Source: Prevotella sp. UBA2754 (GTDB lineage: Bacteria; Bacteroidota; Bacteroidia; Bacteroidales; Bacteroidaceae). Taken from it: a stretch of DNA of 64,000 bases. Shown here in pieces: positions 17,875 through 27,457 of the stretch. Location of the stretch: NCBI GenBank assembly GCA_002353295.1, contig DEJG01000026.1, forward strand, positions 120,234 through 184,233. The letters run 5' to 3'. Position 1 is the first letter of the stretch, and each line of letters opens with the position of its first letter. The notes under the pieces were generated by a model. That model made no database searches and was not told the origin of the DNA. It worked only from the letters and a program-made list of their open reading frames with translations. Position numbers and translations under genes: made by a program.

Positions 17875-18545
17875 TTGCTTTCGATGCTGACGATACGTTG
17901 TGGGACTGCCAGTCGTGGTTTGACGAGGTGGAACGTCGCTGCTGTCAGTTGCTTAGCCCGTGGGCAACAGCCCGCGAGGTAAGCGAAGGATTATTTGCCA
18001 CAGAACATCAGAATTTACCTCTTACAGGCTATGGAACCAAAGCCTTTACGCTGTCGTTGATAGAAAATGCGGTACGTGTCACTAAAGGACAACTGTCGGG
18101 ACATGATGTGATGCAACTCATCGATATGGGTAAGGAATTGTTGCGTTTTCCTACCACTCCGCTGCCCGAAGTGAGAGAGACGCTCGAATTGTTGTCGCAG
18201 ACGCGCCGTTACCGATTGGTGGTATTTACGAAAGGTGAACTGATGGACCAGGAAGACAAATTGAGACGGTCTGGCTTGGAGGAGTATTTTTCCTACATGG
18301 AGACCGTCTCGAATAAGACTGAAACAGAATATCGCCAACTATGTGAAAACTTGAGTGTCGCTCCGGAACAGACCCTGATGGTGGGCAATTCCTTCCGAAG
18401 CGATATCGTGCCAGCCCTCAACTGTGGTGCTTGGGCCATCCATATCCCTTATCATGTGGTATGGGCATTGGAGAAGTCGGATGAATATCCTCACGACCGA
18501 CTCTTTAATATCGAACACTTCGGTGAAATACTGCAATACGTCTAA
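17847..18545 (+). CDS. HAD-superfamily hydrolase
   Basis: A 232-residue cytoplasmic phosphatase-type protein. Motif I is IAFDADDTLWDC, with nucleophile Asp13 and acid Asp15. Motif II is VVFTKGE near residue 130. Motif III/IV is LMVGNSFRSDIVPALNCGAW near residue 178. An alpha-helical cap lies between motifs I and II. The substrate is unknown. It is translated from within the end of the BASS transporter gene, so the pair probably works as a unit. Confidence 0.87.
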   Translation: MALQKEIKVIAFDADDTLWDCQSWFDEVERRCCQLLSPWATAREVSEGLFATEHQNLPLTGYGTKAFTLSLIENAVRVTKGQLSGHDVMQLIDMGKELLRFPTTPLPEVRETLELLSQTRRYRLVVFTKGELMDQEDKLRRSGLEEYFSYMETVSNKTETEYRQLCENLSVAPEQTLMVGNSFRSDIVPALNCGAWAIHIPYHVVWALEKSDEYPHDRLFNIEHFGEILQYV

Positions 18546-18559
18546 GATTTGCCAATCAT

Positions 18560-18660
18560 TTTCAAATTGAAAGGTGGATGATAGAATTTGCTTTCAGATT
18601 GAAAGTTGAGATTTGTTTCTGCTTTTAAATTGTTATCTTCTGTTTCTTTTCTGATAGAAA
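18560..18660. promoter_or_regulatory. Three similar palindromes upstream of gltB
   Basis: TTTCA-AAT-TGAAA at 18560-18572, CTTTCA-GAT-TGAAAG at 18591-18605 and TTTCT-GAT-AGAAA at 18648-18660. They share arms and a three-base centre and lie within 140 bp upstream of the gltB -7 box. The first two are centred 32 bp apart, about three helical turns. They look like operators for a dimeric regulator; its identity is unknown. Confidence 0.45.
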
Positions 18661-18697
18661 TATCGTTTCTTTTGTGTCGTTTTGTATCAGAAACAAG

Positions 18698-18705
18698 TAA
18701 CTTTG
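18698..18705 (+). promoter_or_regulatory. -7 box for gltBD
   Basis: TAACTTTG, an exact consensus match. Transcription would start near 18712, giving a leader of about 26 nt to the ATG at 18738. Confidence 0.62.
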
Positions 18706-18737
18706 CAAGCAAAATGAAAGATATAACAGAGGATAAT

Positions 18738-21700
18738 ATGACAAAGTGTAAGCAAACTTTCAAACAACAAGGACTCTATAGCAGTGATTACGAACACGAT
18801 GCCTGTGGTGTGGGCATGGTAGTCAACATTCATGGCAATAAGAGTCATGAGTTAGTAGACAATGCCCTACGGGTGTTGGAGAATATGCAGCATCGCGGTG
18901 CAGAAGGAGCCGATAAGAAAACGGGCGATGGTGCCGGCATCATGTTGCAGATTCCTCATGAGTTTATCCTGTTACAGGGTATTCCGGTACCCGAAAAGGG
19001 TAAATATGGAACGGGACTGGTGTTCCTGCCTAAAGACGAGGGTAAACAGCAGTCGATATTAAAGATCATGATTGAGGAGATAGAGCGCGAAGGCTTGCAG
19101 TTGATGCATCTTCGTAATGTACCCACCAATCCGGCATGTCTGGGACAGGCTGCATTAAGCAATGAACCTGCTATTAAGCAGCTTTTCATAACTGGTGTTA
19201 CAGATGATCATGTCGATACTTTCGCACGCACCTTATATATTATAAGAAAGAAGATAGAGCGTAGGGTTGATGAGGAGGATTTCTATATATGTTCATTGAG
19301 CAACACAAATATTATATATAAGGGAATGCTGACCAGCCGTCAGCTGCGAACGTATTTCCCGGATTTATCAAATCCCTATTTCACGAGCGGACTGGCGCTG
19401 GTGCACTCACGTTTCAGCACAAACACATTCCCCACGTGGTCACTGGCCCAGCCCTTCCGCTTGTTGGCTCACAATGGTGAGATCAACACCATCCGCGGTA
19501 ACCGTGGATGGATGCAAGCTCGCGAGAGTGTGCTTAGCAATGAGGCTCTGGGTGACGTAAAACAGATCTCACCTATTGTTCAGAAAGGTATGAGCGACTC
19601 GGCCAGTTTAGACAACGTACTGGAATTCTTTGTGATGAGCGGTCTCTCACTGCCACATGCCATGAGTGTGTTGGTACCTGAATCGTTCAACGACAAGAAT
19701 CCTATTACGGAAGACCTGAAAGCCTTCTATGAATACCATTCCATTCTGATGGAACCGTGGGATGGTCCCGCAGCTCTGCTGTTTAGCGATGGCCGTTTTG
19801 CTGGCGGTATGTTAGACCGTAACGGACTGCGTCCTGCACGCTATACCATTACCAAGAACGATACAATGGTAGTGGCTTCGGAAGCAGGCGTCATCGACTT
19901 TGACCCAGCTGAAGTGGCAGAGAAAGGCAGATTGCAACCAGGAAAGATTCTGCTGATTGACACCCATGAGGGTAAGATATACTATGATGGTGAAATCAAG
20001 GAGCAATTGGCTCATGAGCATCCTTATCGTCAGTGGTTGTCAACCAATCGGATTCAGTTGGAAAAACTGAAGAGTGGCCGTCATGTAGAAAACAGCGTCC
20101 CTGATCTCTTGAAGAAGGAAATCATGTTTGGCTATGGTGAGGAGGATGTCAATAATACCATAGCCCCGATGGCTGTGAATGGGGTGGAACCGACTGCTGC
20201 TATGGGTAACGATACTCCGTTGGCTGTACTTTCAGAACGTCCGCAGATATTCTTCAATTATTTCCGACAGCAGTTCGCACAGGTCACCAATCCCGCCATC
20301 GACTCCATCCGTGAAGAATTGGTGATGTCGCTCACAGAGTATATCGGGCGAGTAGGGTCGGGAATCCTGACTCCCGATGAAACTAACTGTAAGATGGTAC
20401 GTCTGCCGCATCCTATTCTGAACAATACCCAGTTGGATATTCTTTGTAATATACGCTATAAGGGCTTTAACACCGTCAAAATTCCTATACTCTTCCCTTG
20501 TGAAGGAGGTGAGGAAGGACTGCGTGAAGCCTTGAACAATCTCTGTCATCAGGCAGAACGCTCGGTGGACGATGGATATAACTACATCATCCTCTCTGAC
20601 AGAGAGGTGGATGAAAAGCATGCACCCATCCCCTCATTGCTGGCAGTATCAGCTGTGCACCACTACCTGATCAGTGTGGGAAAGCGTGTACAGACAGCCT
20701 TAATAGTAGAGTCGGGTGAAATCCGTGAGACGATGCATGCCGCCCTGCTCTTGGGTTATGGTGCCTCTGCCCTCTGTCCTTATATGACTTTTGCGATTCT
20801 CGATGACCTTGTGAAGCGTCATCAGATACAGGAAGACTATCCTACTGCTGAAGCCAATTATATGAAGGCTGTCAAGAAGGGACTCTTCAAGATCATGGCA
20901 AAAATGGGTATCTCTACCATCCGCAGTTATCGTGGCGCAAAGATATTTGAAAGTATCGGACTCTCCGAAAGTTTGTTGAAGAATTATTTCGGTACGGAAA
21001 TTAGTACCATCGGTGGTATCGGACTCGAGCGAATTGCTCGTGATGCCATCATATTACATGACCAAGCATATGCTCACAACAACACAGACACAGATTTTCT
21101 TCCAAACCTAGGACAGTTCCATTGGCGGAAAGACGGAATCCGCCATGCATGGAATCCGGAAACCATTGCTACACTACAGCTGGCTACTCGTACGGGCAGC
21201 TATGAGAAGTTCAAGGAGTTTACGCGTCTGGTGGACGAGAAGGCTTCTCCTATTTTCATCCGCGACTTCTTGGGCTTTAAGCGTCATCCTATCAGTATAG
21301 ATGAAGTAGAACCCGTTGAAGCGATCGTGAAACACTTTGTGGCTGGCGCGATGTCGTTCGGTGCACTCTCGAAAGAGGCGCATGAGGCCATCTGTTTGGC
21401 TATGAACAAACTCGGAGCACGTAGTAATACGGGTGAGGGTGGCGAGGATGCCGAACGTTTCCATAGTACGATGGATGGCATTAGTCTCAGTTCGAAAACC
21501 AAACAAGTGGCTAGTGGTCGTTTCGGTGTTACTGCGGAGTACCTCGTGAATGCAGAAGAAATCCAAATCAAGGTTGCCCAAGGTGCCAAGCCTGGTGAGG
21601 GTGGCCAATTACCTGGATTCAAAGTCAACGAGGTAATTGCCAAAACGCGGCATTCTATTCCTGGCATATCTCTGATTTCTCCACCTCCTCATCATGACAT

Positions 21701-23216
21701 TTATTCTATCGAGGATCTGGCACAATTGATTTTCGACTTGAAGAATGTTAATCCGCAGGCAGCTATCAGCGTCAAACTGGTTGCTGAGAGTGGAGTAGGT
21801 ACCATTGCTGCCGGTGTGGCAAAAGCGAAAGCCGACTTGATTGTAATCAGTGGTGCAGAAGGCGGTACAGGGGCTTCTCCTGCCAGTAGTATGCGCTTCG
21901 CAGGTATCTCACCTGAAATCGGTCTGAGTGAGACGCAGCAGACACTGGTGAAGAACGGTCTGCGTTCGCAGGTTCGTCTGCAGGTCGACGGTCAGATTAA
22001 GACAGGACGAGACGTTGTCCTGATGGCGCTACTGGGTGCCGAGGAGTTTGGTTTTGGGACGGCAGTCCTCATCGTTTTAGGGTGTATGATGATGCGTAAA
22101 TGCAATCTGAATACTTGTCCGATGGGTGTTGCCACGCAGAACCCTGAACTCCGGAAACATTTCATGGGGCATTATGCATATCTGGTTAATTACTTCACCT
22201 TCTTAGCACAGGAAGTGCGCGAATATCTGGCAGAAATGGGCTATCAGCATCTGAGTGATATCGTTGGACATACCGAATTGATAGAGACAAAACCATCGGT
22301 ACTCGACTATAGCCGTCTTTTGCATCAGGAAGAAGGTATACGTTGTCATGTCGGCCCGATGGTTAGTGGTCTTGAAACGGATGTATTACTTGATGCCCAG
22401 ATGATTAAGGCAGCCCTGCCTGCTATAGAAAGACAGGAAGAGGTTAATCTTGATTATGCTATTCGTAACACCGATCGTGCAGCCGGTGCGATGTTGGCGG
22501 GTACGGTGGCTAAGAGGTATGGGTTGGCAGGATTACCTGACCAGACCATCAACGTGAAATTCAAAGGATCGGCTGGTCAGTCGTTTGGCGCTTTTCTCAC
22601 TAAAGGTATCTCCTTTAAACTGGAAGGTGAGACGAATGACTATTTTGCCAAAGGTCTTTCTGGTGGACGTATTGCTATCTTGCCTCCTGTACGTTCGAAC
22701 TTTAATGCTGAAGACAATATCATTGCAGGTAATACGGGTCTCTATGGTGCTACATCAGGTGAACTCTATATTAATGGTAAGGTGGGAGAGCGCTTCGGTG
22801 TGCGTAACTCTGGCGCCATCGCTGTCATAGAGGGGGCAGGCGACCACTGCTGCGAGTATATGACAGGTGGACGCGTGGTAGTCTTAGGTGAAACTGGACG
22901 CAACTTCGCTGCGGGTATGTCTGGTGGTGTGGCATACGTTTGGGACAAGCATCATCACTTCGACTATTTCTGTAATATGGATATGGTGGAAATCAATCTC
23001 GTGGAGGAAGCGCAGTATCGCAAAGAACTTCATGAACTCATCCGCCTGCATTATCTCTACACGGGTTCGAAACTTGCTCGTACGATGTTAGACGACTGGC
23101 AGCGTTATGTAGAAGACTTTATCCAGGTAGTACCTATTGAGTATAAGCGGGTACTTCAGGAAGAACAGATGCAGAAACTCCAGCAGAAGATAGCTGATAT
23201 GCAGCGTGATTATTGA
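18738..23216 (+). CDS. gltB: Glutamate synthase large subunit
   Basis: Converts glutamine plus 2-oxoglutarate to two glutamates. The open frame is longer, but the promoter at 18698-18705 rules out starts upstream of it. MTKCKQ at 18738, with AGAGGA in front, gives 1492 residues, normal for the family. The glutaminase domain opens at EHDACGVGMV, where the cysteine is the N-terminal nucleophile after propeptide removal. The central and FMN-binding synthase domains include AMSFGALSKEAHEA and GEGGEDAERF. CMMMRKCNLNTCPMGVA supplies the 3Fe-4S cysteines, and the C-terminal beta-helix GXXGXXXG repeats close the protein. It forms an operon with gltD. Confidence 0.97.
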   Translation: MTKCKQTFKQQGLYSSDYEHDACGVGMVVNIHGNKSHELVDNALRVLENMQHRGAEGADKKTGDGAGIMLQIPHEFILLQGIPVPEKGKYGTGLVFLPKDEGKQQSILKIMIEEIEREGLQLMHLRNVPTNPACLGQAALSNEPAIKQLFITGVTDDHVDTFARTLYIIRKKIERRVDEEDFYICSLSNTNIIYKGMLTSRQLRTYFPDLSNPYFTSGLALVHSRFSTNTFPTWSLAQPFRLLAHNGEINTIRGNRGWMQARESVLSNEALGDVKQISPIVQKGMSDSASLDNVLEFFVMSGLSLPHAMSVLVPESFNDKNPITEDLKAFYEYHSILMEPWDGPAALLFSDGRFAGGMLDRNGLRPARYTITKNDTMVVASEAGVIDFDPAEVAEKGRLQPGKILLIDTHEGKIYYDGEIKEQLAHEHPYRQWLSTNRIQLEKLKSGRHVENSVPDLLKKEIMFGYGEEDVNNTIAPMAVNGVEPTAAMGNDTPLAVLSERPQIFFNYFRQQFAQVTNPAIDSIREELVMSLTEYIGRVGSGILTPDETNCKMVRLPHPILNNTQLDILCNIRYKGFNTVKIPILFPCEGGEEGLREALNNLCHQAERSVDDGYNYIILSDREVDEKHAPIPSLLAVSAVHHYLISVGKRVQTALIVESGEIRETMHAALLLGYGASALCPYMTFAILDDLVKRHQIQEDYPTAEANYMKAVKKGLFKIMAKMGISTIRSYRGAKIFESIGLSESLLKNYFGTEISTIGGIGLERIARDAIILHDQAYAHNNTDTDFLPNLGQFHWRKDGIRHAWNPETIATLQLATRTGSYEKFKEFTRLVDEKASPIFIRDFLGFKRHPISIDEVEPVEAIVKHFVAGAMSFGALSKEAHEAICLAMNKLGARSNTGEGGEDAERFHSTMDGISLSSKTKQVASGRFGVTAEYLVNAEEIQIKVAQGAKPGEGGQLPGFKVNEVIAKTRHSIPGISLISPPPHHDIYSIEDLAQLIFDLKNVNPQAAISVKLVAESGVGTIAAGVAKAKADLIVISGAEGGTGASPASSMRFAGISPEIGLSETQQTLVKNGLRSQVRLQVDGQIKTGRDVVLMALLGAEEFGFGTAVLIVLGCMMMRKCNLNTCPMGVATQNPELRKHFMGHYAYLVNYFTFLAQEVREYLAEMGYQHLSDIVGHTELIETKPSVLDYSRLLHQEEGIRCHVGPMVSGLETDVLLDAQMIKAALPAIERQEEVNLDYAIRNTDRAAGAMLAGTVAKRYGLAGLPDQTINVKFKGSAGQSFGAFLTKGISFKLEGETNDYFAKGLSGGRIAILPPVRSNFNAEDNIIAGNTGLYGATSGELYINGKVGERFGVRNSGAIAVIEGAGDHCCEYMTGGRVVVLGETGRNFAAGMSGGVAYVWDKHHHFDYFCNMDMVEINLVEEAQYRKELHELIRLHYLYTGSKLARTMLDDWQRYVEDFIQVVPIEYKRVLQEEQMQKLQQKIADMQRDY

Positions 23217-23244
23217 TGGTTAATGGTTAAAGGTTATTGAAAAA

Positions 23245-24600
23245 ATGGGAAATCCAAAAGCATTCTTAGAGATACACCGCCAAGAGGCAGGGTATCGCCC
23301 GATACACGACCGAATCCATGATTTTGGAGAGGTGGAACAGACACTGAACACAAAAGAGCGCAAGGCCCAGGCATCACGTTGTATGGACTGTGGCGTTCCT
23401 TTCTGTCACTGGGCTTGTCCTTTAGGAAATAAACCTCCTGAGTGGAATGATGCATTATATAGAGGTGACTGGGAATTGGCTTATCGACTGTTGAATGCCA
23501 CTAATCCCTTCCCGGAGTTCACAGGACGTATCTGTCCGGCTCTCTGTGAGAAGTCGTGCATTCTTAATCTCATAGAGCATGAACCCACCACCAACCGTGA
23601 GGATGAGTGTGCCATTACCGAAGCCGCTTTTCGCGAGGGTTACGTCCGTATTCATCATCCAGAACGTAATGGTAAGAAAGTGGCAGTCATTGGGGCCGGT
23701 CCTGCAGGACTGGCTGCAGCCCATGACCTCAATCTCATGGGCTATGCGGTAACGGTCTATGATAAAAATGAGGCCGCAGGCGGTTTGCTCCGCTATGGTA
23801 TTCCTAATTTCAAACTCAACAAGGCCGTCATTGACCGTCGCATCCAGGTCATGGAGGCTGAAGGCATCACCTTCCGTTACGGCATTGACGTCCAGTGTGC
23901 TGCGATACCATCGCAGTTTACAGAAAACTATGATGCCATCGTGCTTGCCACTGGTACCCCTACTGCCCGTGACCTTCCTATTCCAGGTCGTGAACTCAAA
24001 GGTGTTCATTTGGCACTTGACATACTGGCACAGCAGAACCGCATCCTGGCTGGTATGGAGTTTTCTAAGGATGAACTGGTCACCGCCAAAGGAAAGGATG
24101 TACTGGTCATCGGTGGCGGTGATACGGGTAGTGACTGTATCGGAACGGCTCACCGACAAGGTTGTAAGAGCGTGACACAAATAGAAATCATGCCAAAACC
24201 GCCAGTGGGTCCTGAAGATCCCAATAATCCTTGGCCTGCCTATCCGCGTACCCTGAAGACGACTTCCAGTCATGAGGAGGGATGTGAGCGTCGCTGGAAT
24301 ATCAATACGCTGGAATTCTTAGGGAAAGACGGTAAACTGACGGGGGTAAAGGTTCAGGAAATAGACTGGAAACCCAATCCTCAGGGTGGTCGTCCGATGA
24401 TGGTAGAGAAAGGAAAACCGGAAATTATCAAGGCTGAACTGGTATTGCTTGCAATGGGATTTCTGAAACCAGAGCACCCGCAGTATCCCGAGCATGTCTT
24501 TGTATGTGGCGATGCTGCCAATGGAGCCAGTTTGGTGGTTAGAGCATTGGCAAGTGGCAAGCAGACTGCACAGAAAGTGAATGACTACCTGACTAAATAA
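23245..24600 (+). CDS. gltD: Glutamate synthase small (beta) subunit
   Basis: The NADPH-dependent electron-supplying subunit, 451 residues. The N-terminal Fe-S domain contains CMDCGVPFCHWACPLGN and, further on, CPALCEKSC, the cysteines for two 4Fe-4S clusters. The FAD-binding GxGxxG is VAVIGAGPAGLAAAHDL near residue 146. The NADPH-binding loop is VLVIGGGDTGSDC near residue 290. The C-terminal VFVCGDAANGASLVVRA is typical. It lies 28 nt downstream of gltB; that gap again carries a TGGTTAA-type heptad. Confidence 0.97.
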   Translation: MGNPKAFLEIHRQEAGYRPIHDRIHDFGEVEQTLNTKERKAQASRCMDCGVPFCHWACPLGNKPPEWNDALYRGDWELAYRLLNATNPFPEFTGRICPALCEKSCILNLIEHEPTTNREDECAITEAAFREGYVRIHHPERNGKKVAVIGAGPAGLAAAHDLNLMGYAVTVYDKNEAAGGLLRYGIPNFKLNKAVIDRRIQVMEAEGITFRYGIDVQCAAIPSQFTENYDAIVLATGTPTARDLPIPGRELKGVHLALDILAQQNRILAGMEFSKDELVTAKGKDVLVIGGGDTGSDCIGTAHRQGCKSVTQIEIMPKPPVGPEDPNNPWPAYPRTLKTTSSHEEGCERRWNINTLEFLGKDGKLTGVKVQEIDWKPNPQGGRPMMVEKGKPEIIKAELVLLAMGFLKPEHPQYPEHVFVCGDAANGASLVVRALASGKQTAQKVNDYLTK

Positions 24601-24603
24601 AAA

Positions 24604-24640
24604 ATATTCACTGAAATTGCCAAGCAATTTCAGTGAATAT
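24604..24640 (-). terminator. Terminator for the SDR gene; perfect 16-bp stem
   Basis: ATATTCACTGAAATTG pairs perfectly with CAATTTCAGTGAATAT around CCAAG. Only the minus-strand reading is followed by a T tract, so it ends the SDR transcript. For gltD it is at most a 3' stabilising hairpin. Confidence 0.85.
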
Positions 24641-24660
24641 GATAAGTCATTCACATAAAT

Positions 24661-25461
24661 TTAGGGCTGCTTTCCAATGTAGGCAAGAATACCACCATCT
24701 ACATAAAGGATATGACCGTTAACGGCATCGGAAGCATGAGAGGCCAGGAATACAGCGGGACCGCCCAGTTCTTCTGGATTAAGCCAACGGCCTGCTGGGG
24801 TTTTGGCACAGATGAATGAGTCGAATGGATGGCGGCTGCCGTCCGGTTGGCGCTCACGCAGGGGAGCAGTCTGTGGAGTAGCGATATAACCCGGACCAAT
24901 AGCGTTGCACTGGATGTTGTATTCGCCATACTCTGAACAGATATTACGGGTCAGCATCTTCAGACCTCCCTTGGCAGCAGCATAGGCACTGACAGTTTCA
25001 CGTCCCAATTCTGACATCATCGAGCAAATATTGATAATCTTGCCTTCACGGCGCTCCATCATCTCAGGAACAACAGCTGCAGCACAGATGTATGGACCTA
25101 CGAGGTCGATGTCAATGACCTGCTGGAATTCTGAGCGTTTCATCTCATGCATGGGGATGCGCTTGATGATACCAGCGTTATTGACAAGGATATCAATCTG
25201 ACCAACTTCCTGATGAATCTTGTCAACTAAAGCCTTGACCGCTACTTCATCGGTTACATCGCAGACATAGCCTTTTACATTGGTAATACCTGCCTCGCGG
25301 TAGTTGGCTAATGCTTTCTGCAAAGCTTCCTCACCACGAACATTGAAAATGATGGTCTTGGCACCAGCCTCAACAAAGGCCTGTGCGATACTGAAACCGA
25401 TACCGTAGGCAGCTCCGGTAATCCAGGCATTCTTGCCCTCTAATGAAAAAATGTTTGCCAT
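24661..25461 (-). CDS. SDR oxidoreductase, gluconate 5-dehydrogenase-like
   Basis: A 266-residue classical short-chain dehydrogenase. The nucleotide-binding TGxxxGIG is WITGAAYGIGFSIA. NNAG occurs in ILVNNAGIIKR, and the catalytic Tyr and Lys in SAYAAAKGGLKML; the Ser is in NICSMMSE. The C-terminal VFLASHASDAVNGHILYVDGG is the family ending. Overall it resembles IdnO/KduD proteins that oxidise gluconate or a keto-uronate, but no partner gene is adjacent. MANIFSL at 25461 is the natural start, 33 nt after the predicted transcription start. Confidence 0.9.
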   Translation of the reverse strand: MANIFSLEGKNAWITGAAYGIGFSIAQAFVEAGAKTIIFNVRGEEALQKALANYREAGITNVKGYVCDVTDEVAVKALVDKIHQEVGQIDILVNNAGIIKRIPMHEMKRSEFQQVIDIDLVGPYICAAAVVPEMMERREGKIINICSMMSELGRETVSAYAAAKGGLKMLTRNICSEYGEYNIQCNAIGPGYIATPQTAPLRERQPDGSRHPFDSFICAKTPAGRWLNPEELGGPAVFLASHASDAVNGHILYVDGGILAYIGKQP

Positions 25462-25500
25462 AAATATAACTTTTATTTGTTTTAGTAATATTCGTAAATG

Positions 25501-25508
25501 CAAAGGTA
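25501..25508 (-). promoter_or_regulatory. -7 box for the SDR gene
   Basis: TACCTTTG on the minus strand, 39 nt before the ATG at 25461. Confidence 0.6.
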
Positions 25509-25563
25509 GCAATTTTTTTGAAAACTGCCACCTTCTACTATACGTTTTAAGTTTGATTAATAC

Positions 25564-27456
25564 TTAATAATCGAGAACAAGCGACTGGCGTGGACGTAGT
25601 TTCATGTCTTGTGAGAGATTGTAATAACGGCCTGTCAGTATGTCTTTAGCCCGTTTTGTATCACCAATCACTTCGGCATAGCGTTTCACATCGAGTGTGG
25701 CTTCCTTGCTGGTACCGTTGAGGATGGTCAGAGCTGTGCGACCCTTATACTGGCGGGCAATGACGTAGATGCCGTTGAAGGGGATGAATTGAGTCTGACG
25801 TCCCTTGGTGATCACTTCATTCCCTTGTCGCCAGTGCAGCAGACGGCTGGTCCATTGGAACATGGCCTGTTCTGCCTTAGTTCGTCCTTCTTTGGTAAAG
25901 GCATTATGCTGGTCGCCGGGAAATCCACCGGGGAAATCCTTACGTACGTTTCCGTCAGTCACCTCCTTGGTGCCATTCATCAGAATCTCCGTACCGTAAT
26001 AGATTTGGGGAATGCGGTTGATGGTCAGCAACAAGGCCAGTGCCTGTTTCAGTGCCAGCGTATCCTGTCCATTTCCCAGAAAACGGTCTGTGTCATGATT
26101 GTCGATGAAAGCCATCACAGATGATGGGTTGGGGTATAGATAGTCATACACAAATGAGTTGTAGATGCGGTTGAGTCCACTCCACCACGGGTCGGTCTCC
26201 TCATGCTTCGCCTGATTGATCTTGTCGTAGAACGAGAAGTCCATGACGGTCTTCAGATAACTGTTCTCCTTATTCAGTTTACTGCCTTTCTGCCATGTAG
26301 CGGTATAGGCAGGTTCTGTCACCCATGTCTCACCTACGGTGTTAAAGTGAGGATATTCCTCGCCGAGTTCCTTCATCCAACGCGCCATTCCCTTCGCATC
26401 GGCATAGGGATAGGTGTCCATGCGGATACCATCGATGCCTACTGTCTCAATCCACCAGATAGAGTTCTGAATCAGATAGGTCATCACGTGAGGATTACGT
26501 TGGTTCAGGTCGGGCATGGTAGGTACGAACCATCCGTCAACTGTCTCGTGAAGGTCAATTTTAGAGGCATACGGGTCAACCACAGGCGTCAGTTTATAAC
26601 TGGTCTGGAGATAGCTCTTGGTAGGGTGTGATGTGCCGTTCGATTCCTTCAGCCATTCCGGTGCATTGAACCAGTCTTTACTGGGCATATCGGCTACCCA
26701 AGGATGTTCAAAGCCACAATGGTTGAATATCATATCCATGACGATTTTCAGTCCTTTGGCATGCGCTTCATCGGCCAGTCTTCTATAGTCGGCATTACTA
26801 CCGAAACGGGGATCTACACGATAGTAGTTGGTAGTGGCGTAGCCGTGGTAGGTGCTATAGCCGTTACGGTTGTCGGGTGAGTTGTTTTCCAATACCGGTG
26901 TAAACCACAGGGCAGTAACTCCTAAGTCTTTAAAATAATCGAGGTGCTCGCGGATTCCCTCTAAATCGCCCCCATGTCTGAGTGACGGCTGAGTGCGGTC
27001 TTCCTTATAGTTGTTGAGGCCTTTCACCTGTCGGGGATGGTGCGCCCCTTGAGCAAAGCGGTCAGGCATCAGCATATACAGCACGTCGGCATTGGTAAAC
27101 CCCATCCGTTCACTGCCTTTCTTCTCGCGTTGCTTCAGCAAATAATCAACTCTCAACTCTAAACTCTCAGCTCTCAACTTTAAACTCATAGTCCCCGCCT
27201 TGGCATCCCGCAGGTTCAGATAGACCAAAAGGTAATTGGGAGAATCAAGATGTACTACGCTGTCGACATGTACGCCAGGATAGTCGGTAGTGACCTCTTC
27301 GACAGATGCCAATCCTTTACCGTAGAGCATCAACTGCACTTGTGGGTTTTTCATGCCCACATACCAGTCGGTCGGTTCAATCTTGTCAATTTTTACTGCT
27401 GCTTTCATACCCATTAATTGCAATGCGAGGATTCCCAAAATAAATATCCGTTTCAT
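25564..27456 (-). CDS. GH13 alpha-glucan hydrolase (cyclomaltodextrinase/neopullulanase-like, SusA type)
   Basis: A 630-residue exported enzyme. MKRIFILG at 27456, one base after the regulator's stop, gives a clean signal peptide; in-frame ATGs upstream overlap the regulator gene. Residues about 22-115 are the N-terminal beta sandwich seen in cyclomaltodextrinases. The catalytic barrel begins near MPDRFAQG (130). Nucleophile Asp347 is in GIRMDTYP, acid/base Glu376 in VGETW, and Asp455 in FIDNHDTDRF. A C-terminal beta domain closes it. The family cuts alpha-1,4 links in maltooligosaccharides, pullulan or cyclodextrins in the periplasm. Residues about 90-104 are encoded by a 42-bp heptad repeat. 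Confidence 0.93.
   Translation of the reverse strand: MKRIFILGILALQLMGMKAAVKIDKIEPTDWYVGMKNPQVQLMLYGKGLASVEEVTTDYPGVHVDSVVHLDSPNYLLVYLNLRDAKAGTMSLKLRAESLELRVDYLLKQREKKGSERMGFTNADVLYMLMPDRFAQGAHHPRQVKGLNNYKEDRTQPSLRHGGDLEGIREHLDYFKDLGVTALWFTPVLENNSPDNRNGYSTYHGYATTNYYRVDPRFGSNADYRRLADEAHAKGLKIVMDMIFNHCGFEHPWVADMPSKDWFNAPEWLKESNGTSHPTKSYLQTSYKLTPVVDPYASKIDLHETVDGWFVPTMPDLNQRNPHVMTYLIQNSIWWIETVGIDGIRMDTYPYADAKGMARWMKELGEEYPHFNTVGETWVTEPAYTATWQKGSKLNKENSYLKTVMDFSFYDKINQAKHEETDPWWSGLNRIYNSFVYDYLYPNPSSVMAFIDNHDTDRFLGNGQDTLALKQALALLLTINRIPQIYYGTEILMNGTKEVTDGNVRKDFPGGFPGDQHNAFTKEGRTKAEQAMFQWTSRLLHWRQGNEVITKGRQTQFIPFNGIYVIARQYKGRTALTILNGTSKEATLDVKRYAEVIGDTKRAKDILTGRYYNLSQDMKLRPRQSLVLDY
27147..27188 (-). 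repeat. Six heptad repeats embedded in frame in the GH13 gene
   Basis: Six consecutive 7-bp units (CAACTCT, CAACTCT, AAACTCT, CAGCTCT, CAACTTT, AAACTCA on the plus strand) total 42 bp, exactly 14 codons. They encode a Leu/Glu/Arg-rich segment in the N-terminal beta domain and resemble the intergenic heptads at 3831-3865. Confidence 0.75.
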
Positions 27457-27457
27457 G

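Noticed and set aside
18606..18737. Longer gltB reading frame starting at 18606
   Set aside because: The extra N-terminus crosses the predicted promoter and operators and has no counterpart in the family; the GltB nucleophile Cys fits a start at 18738.
24604..24640. The perfect hairpin as the gltD terminator
   Set aside because: No T tract follows on the plus strand; the tract is on the minus-strand side, so it belongs to the SDR gene.
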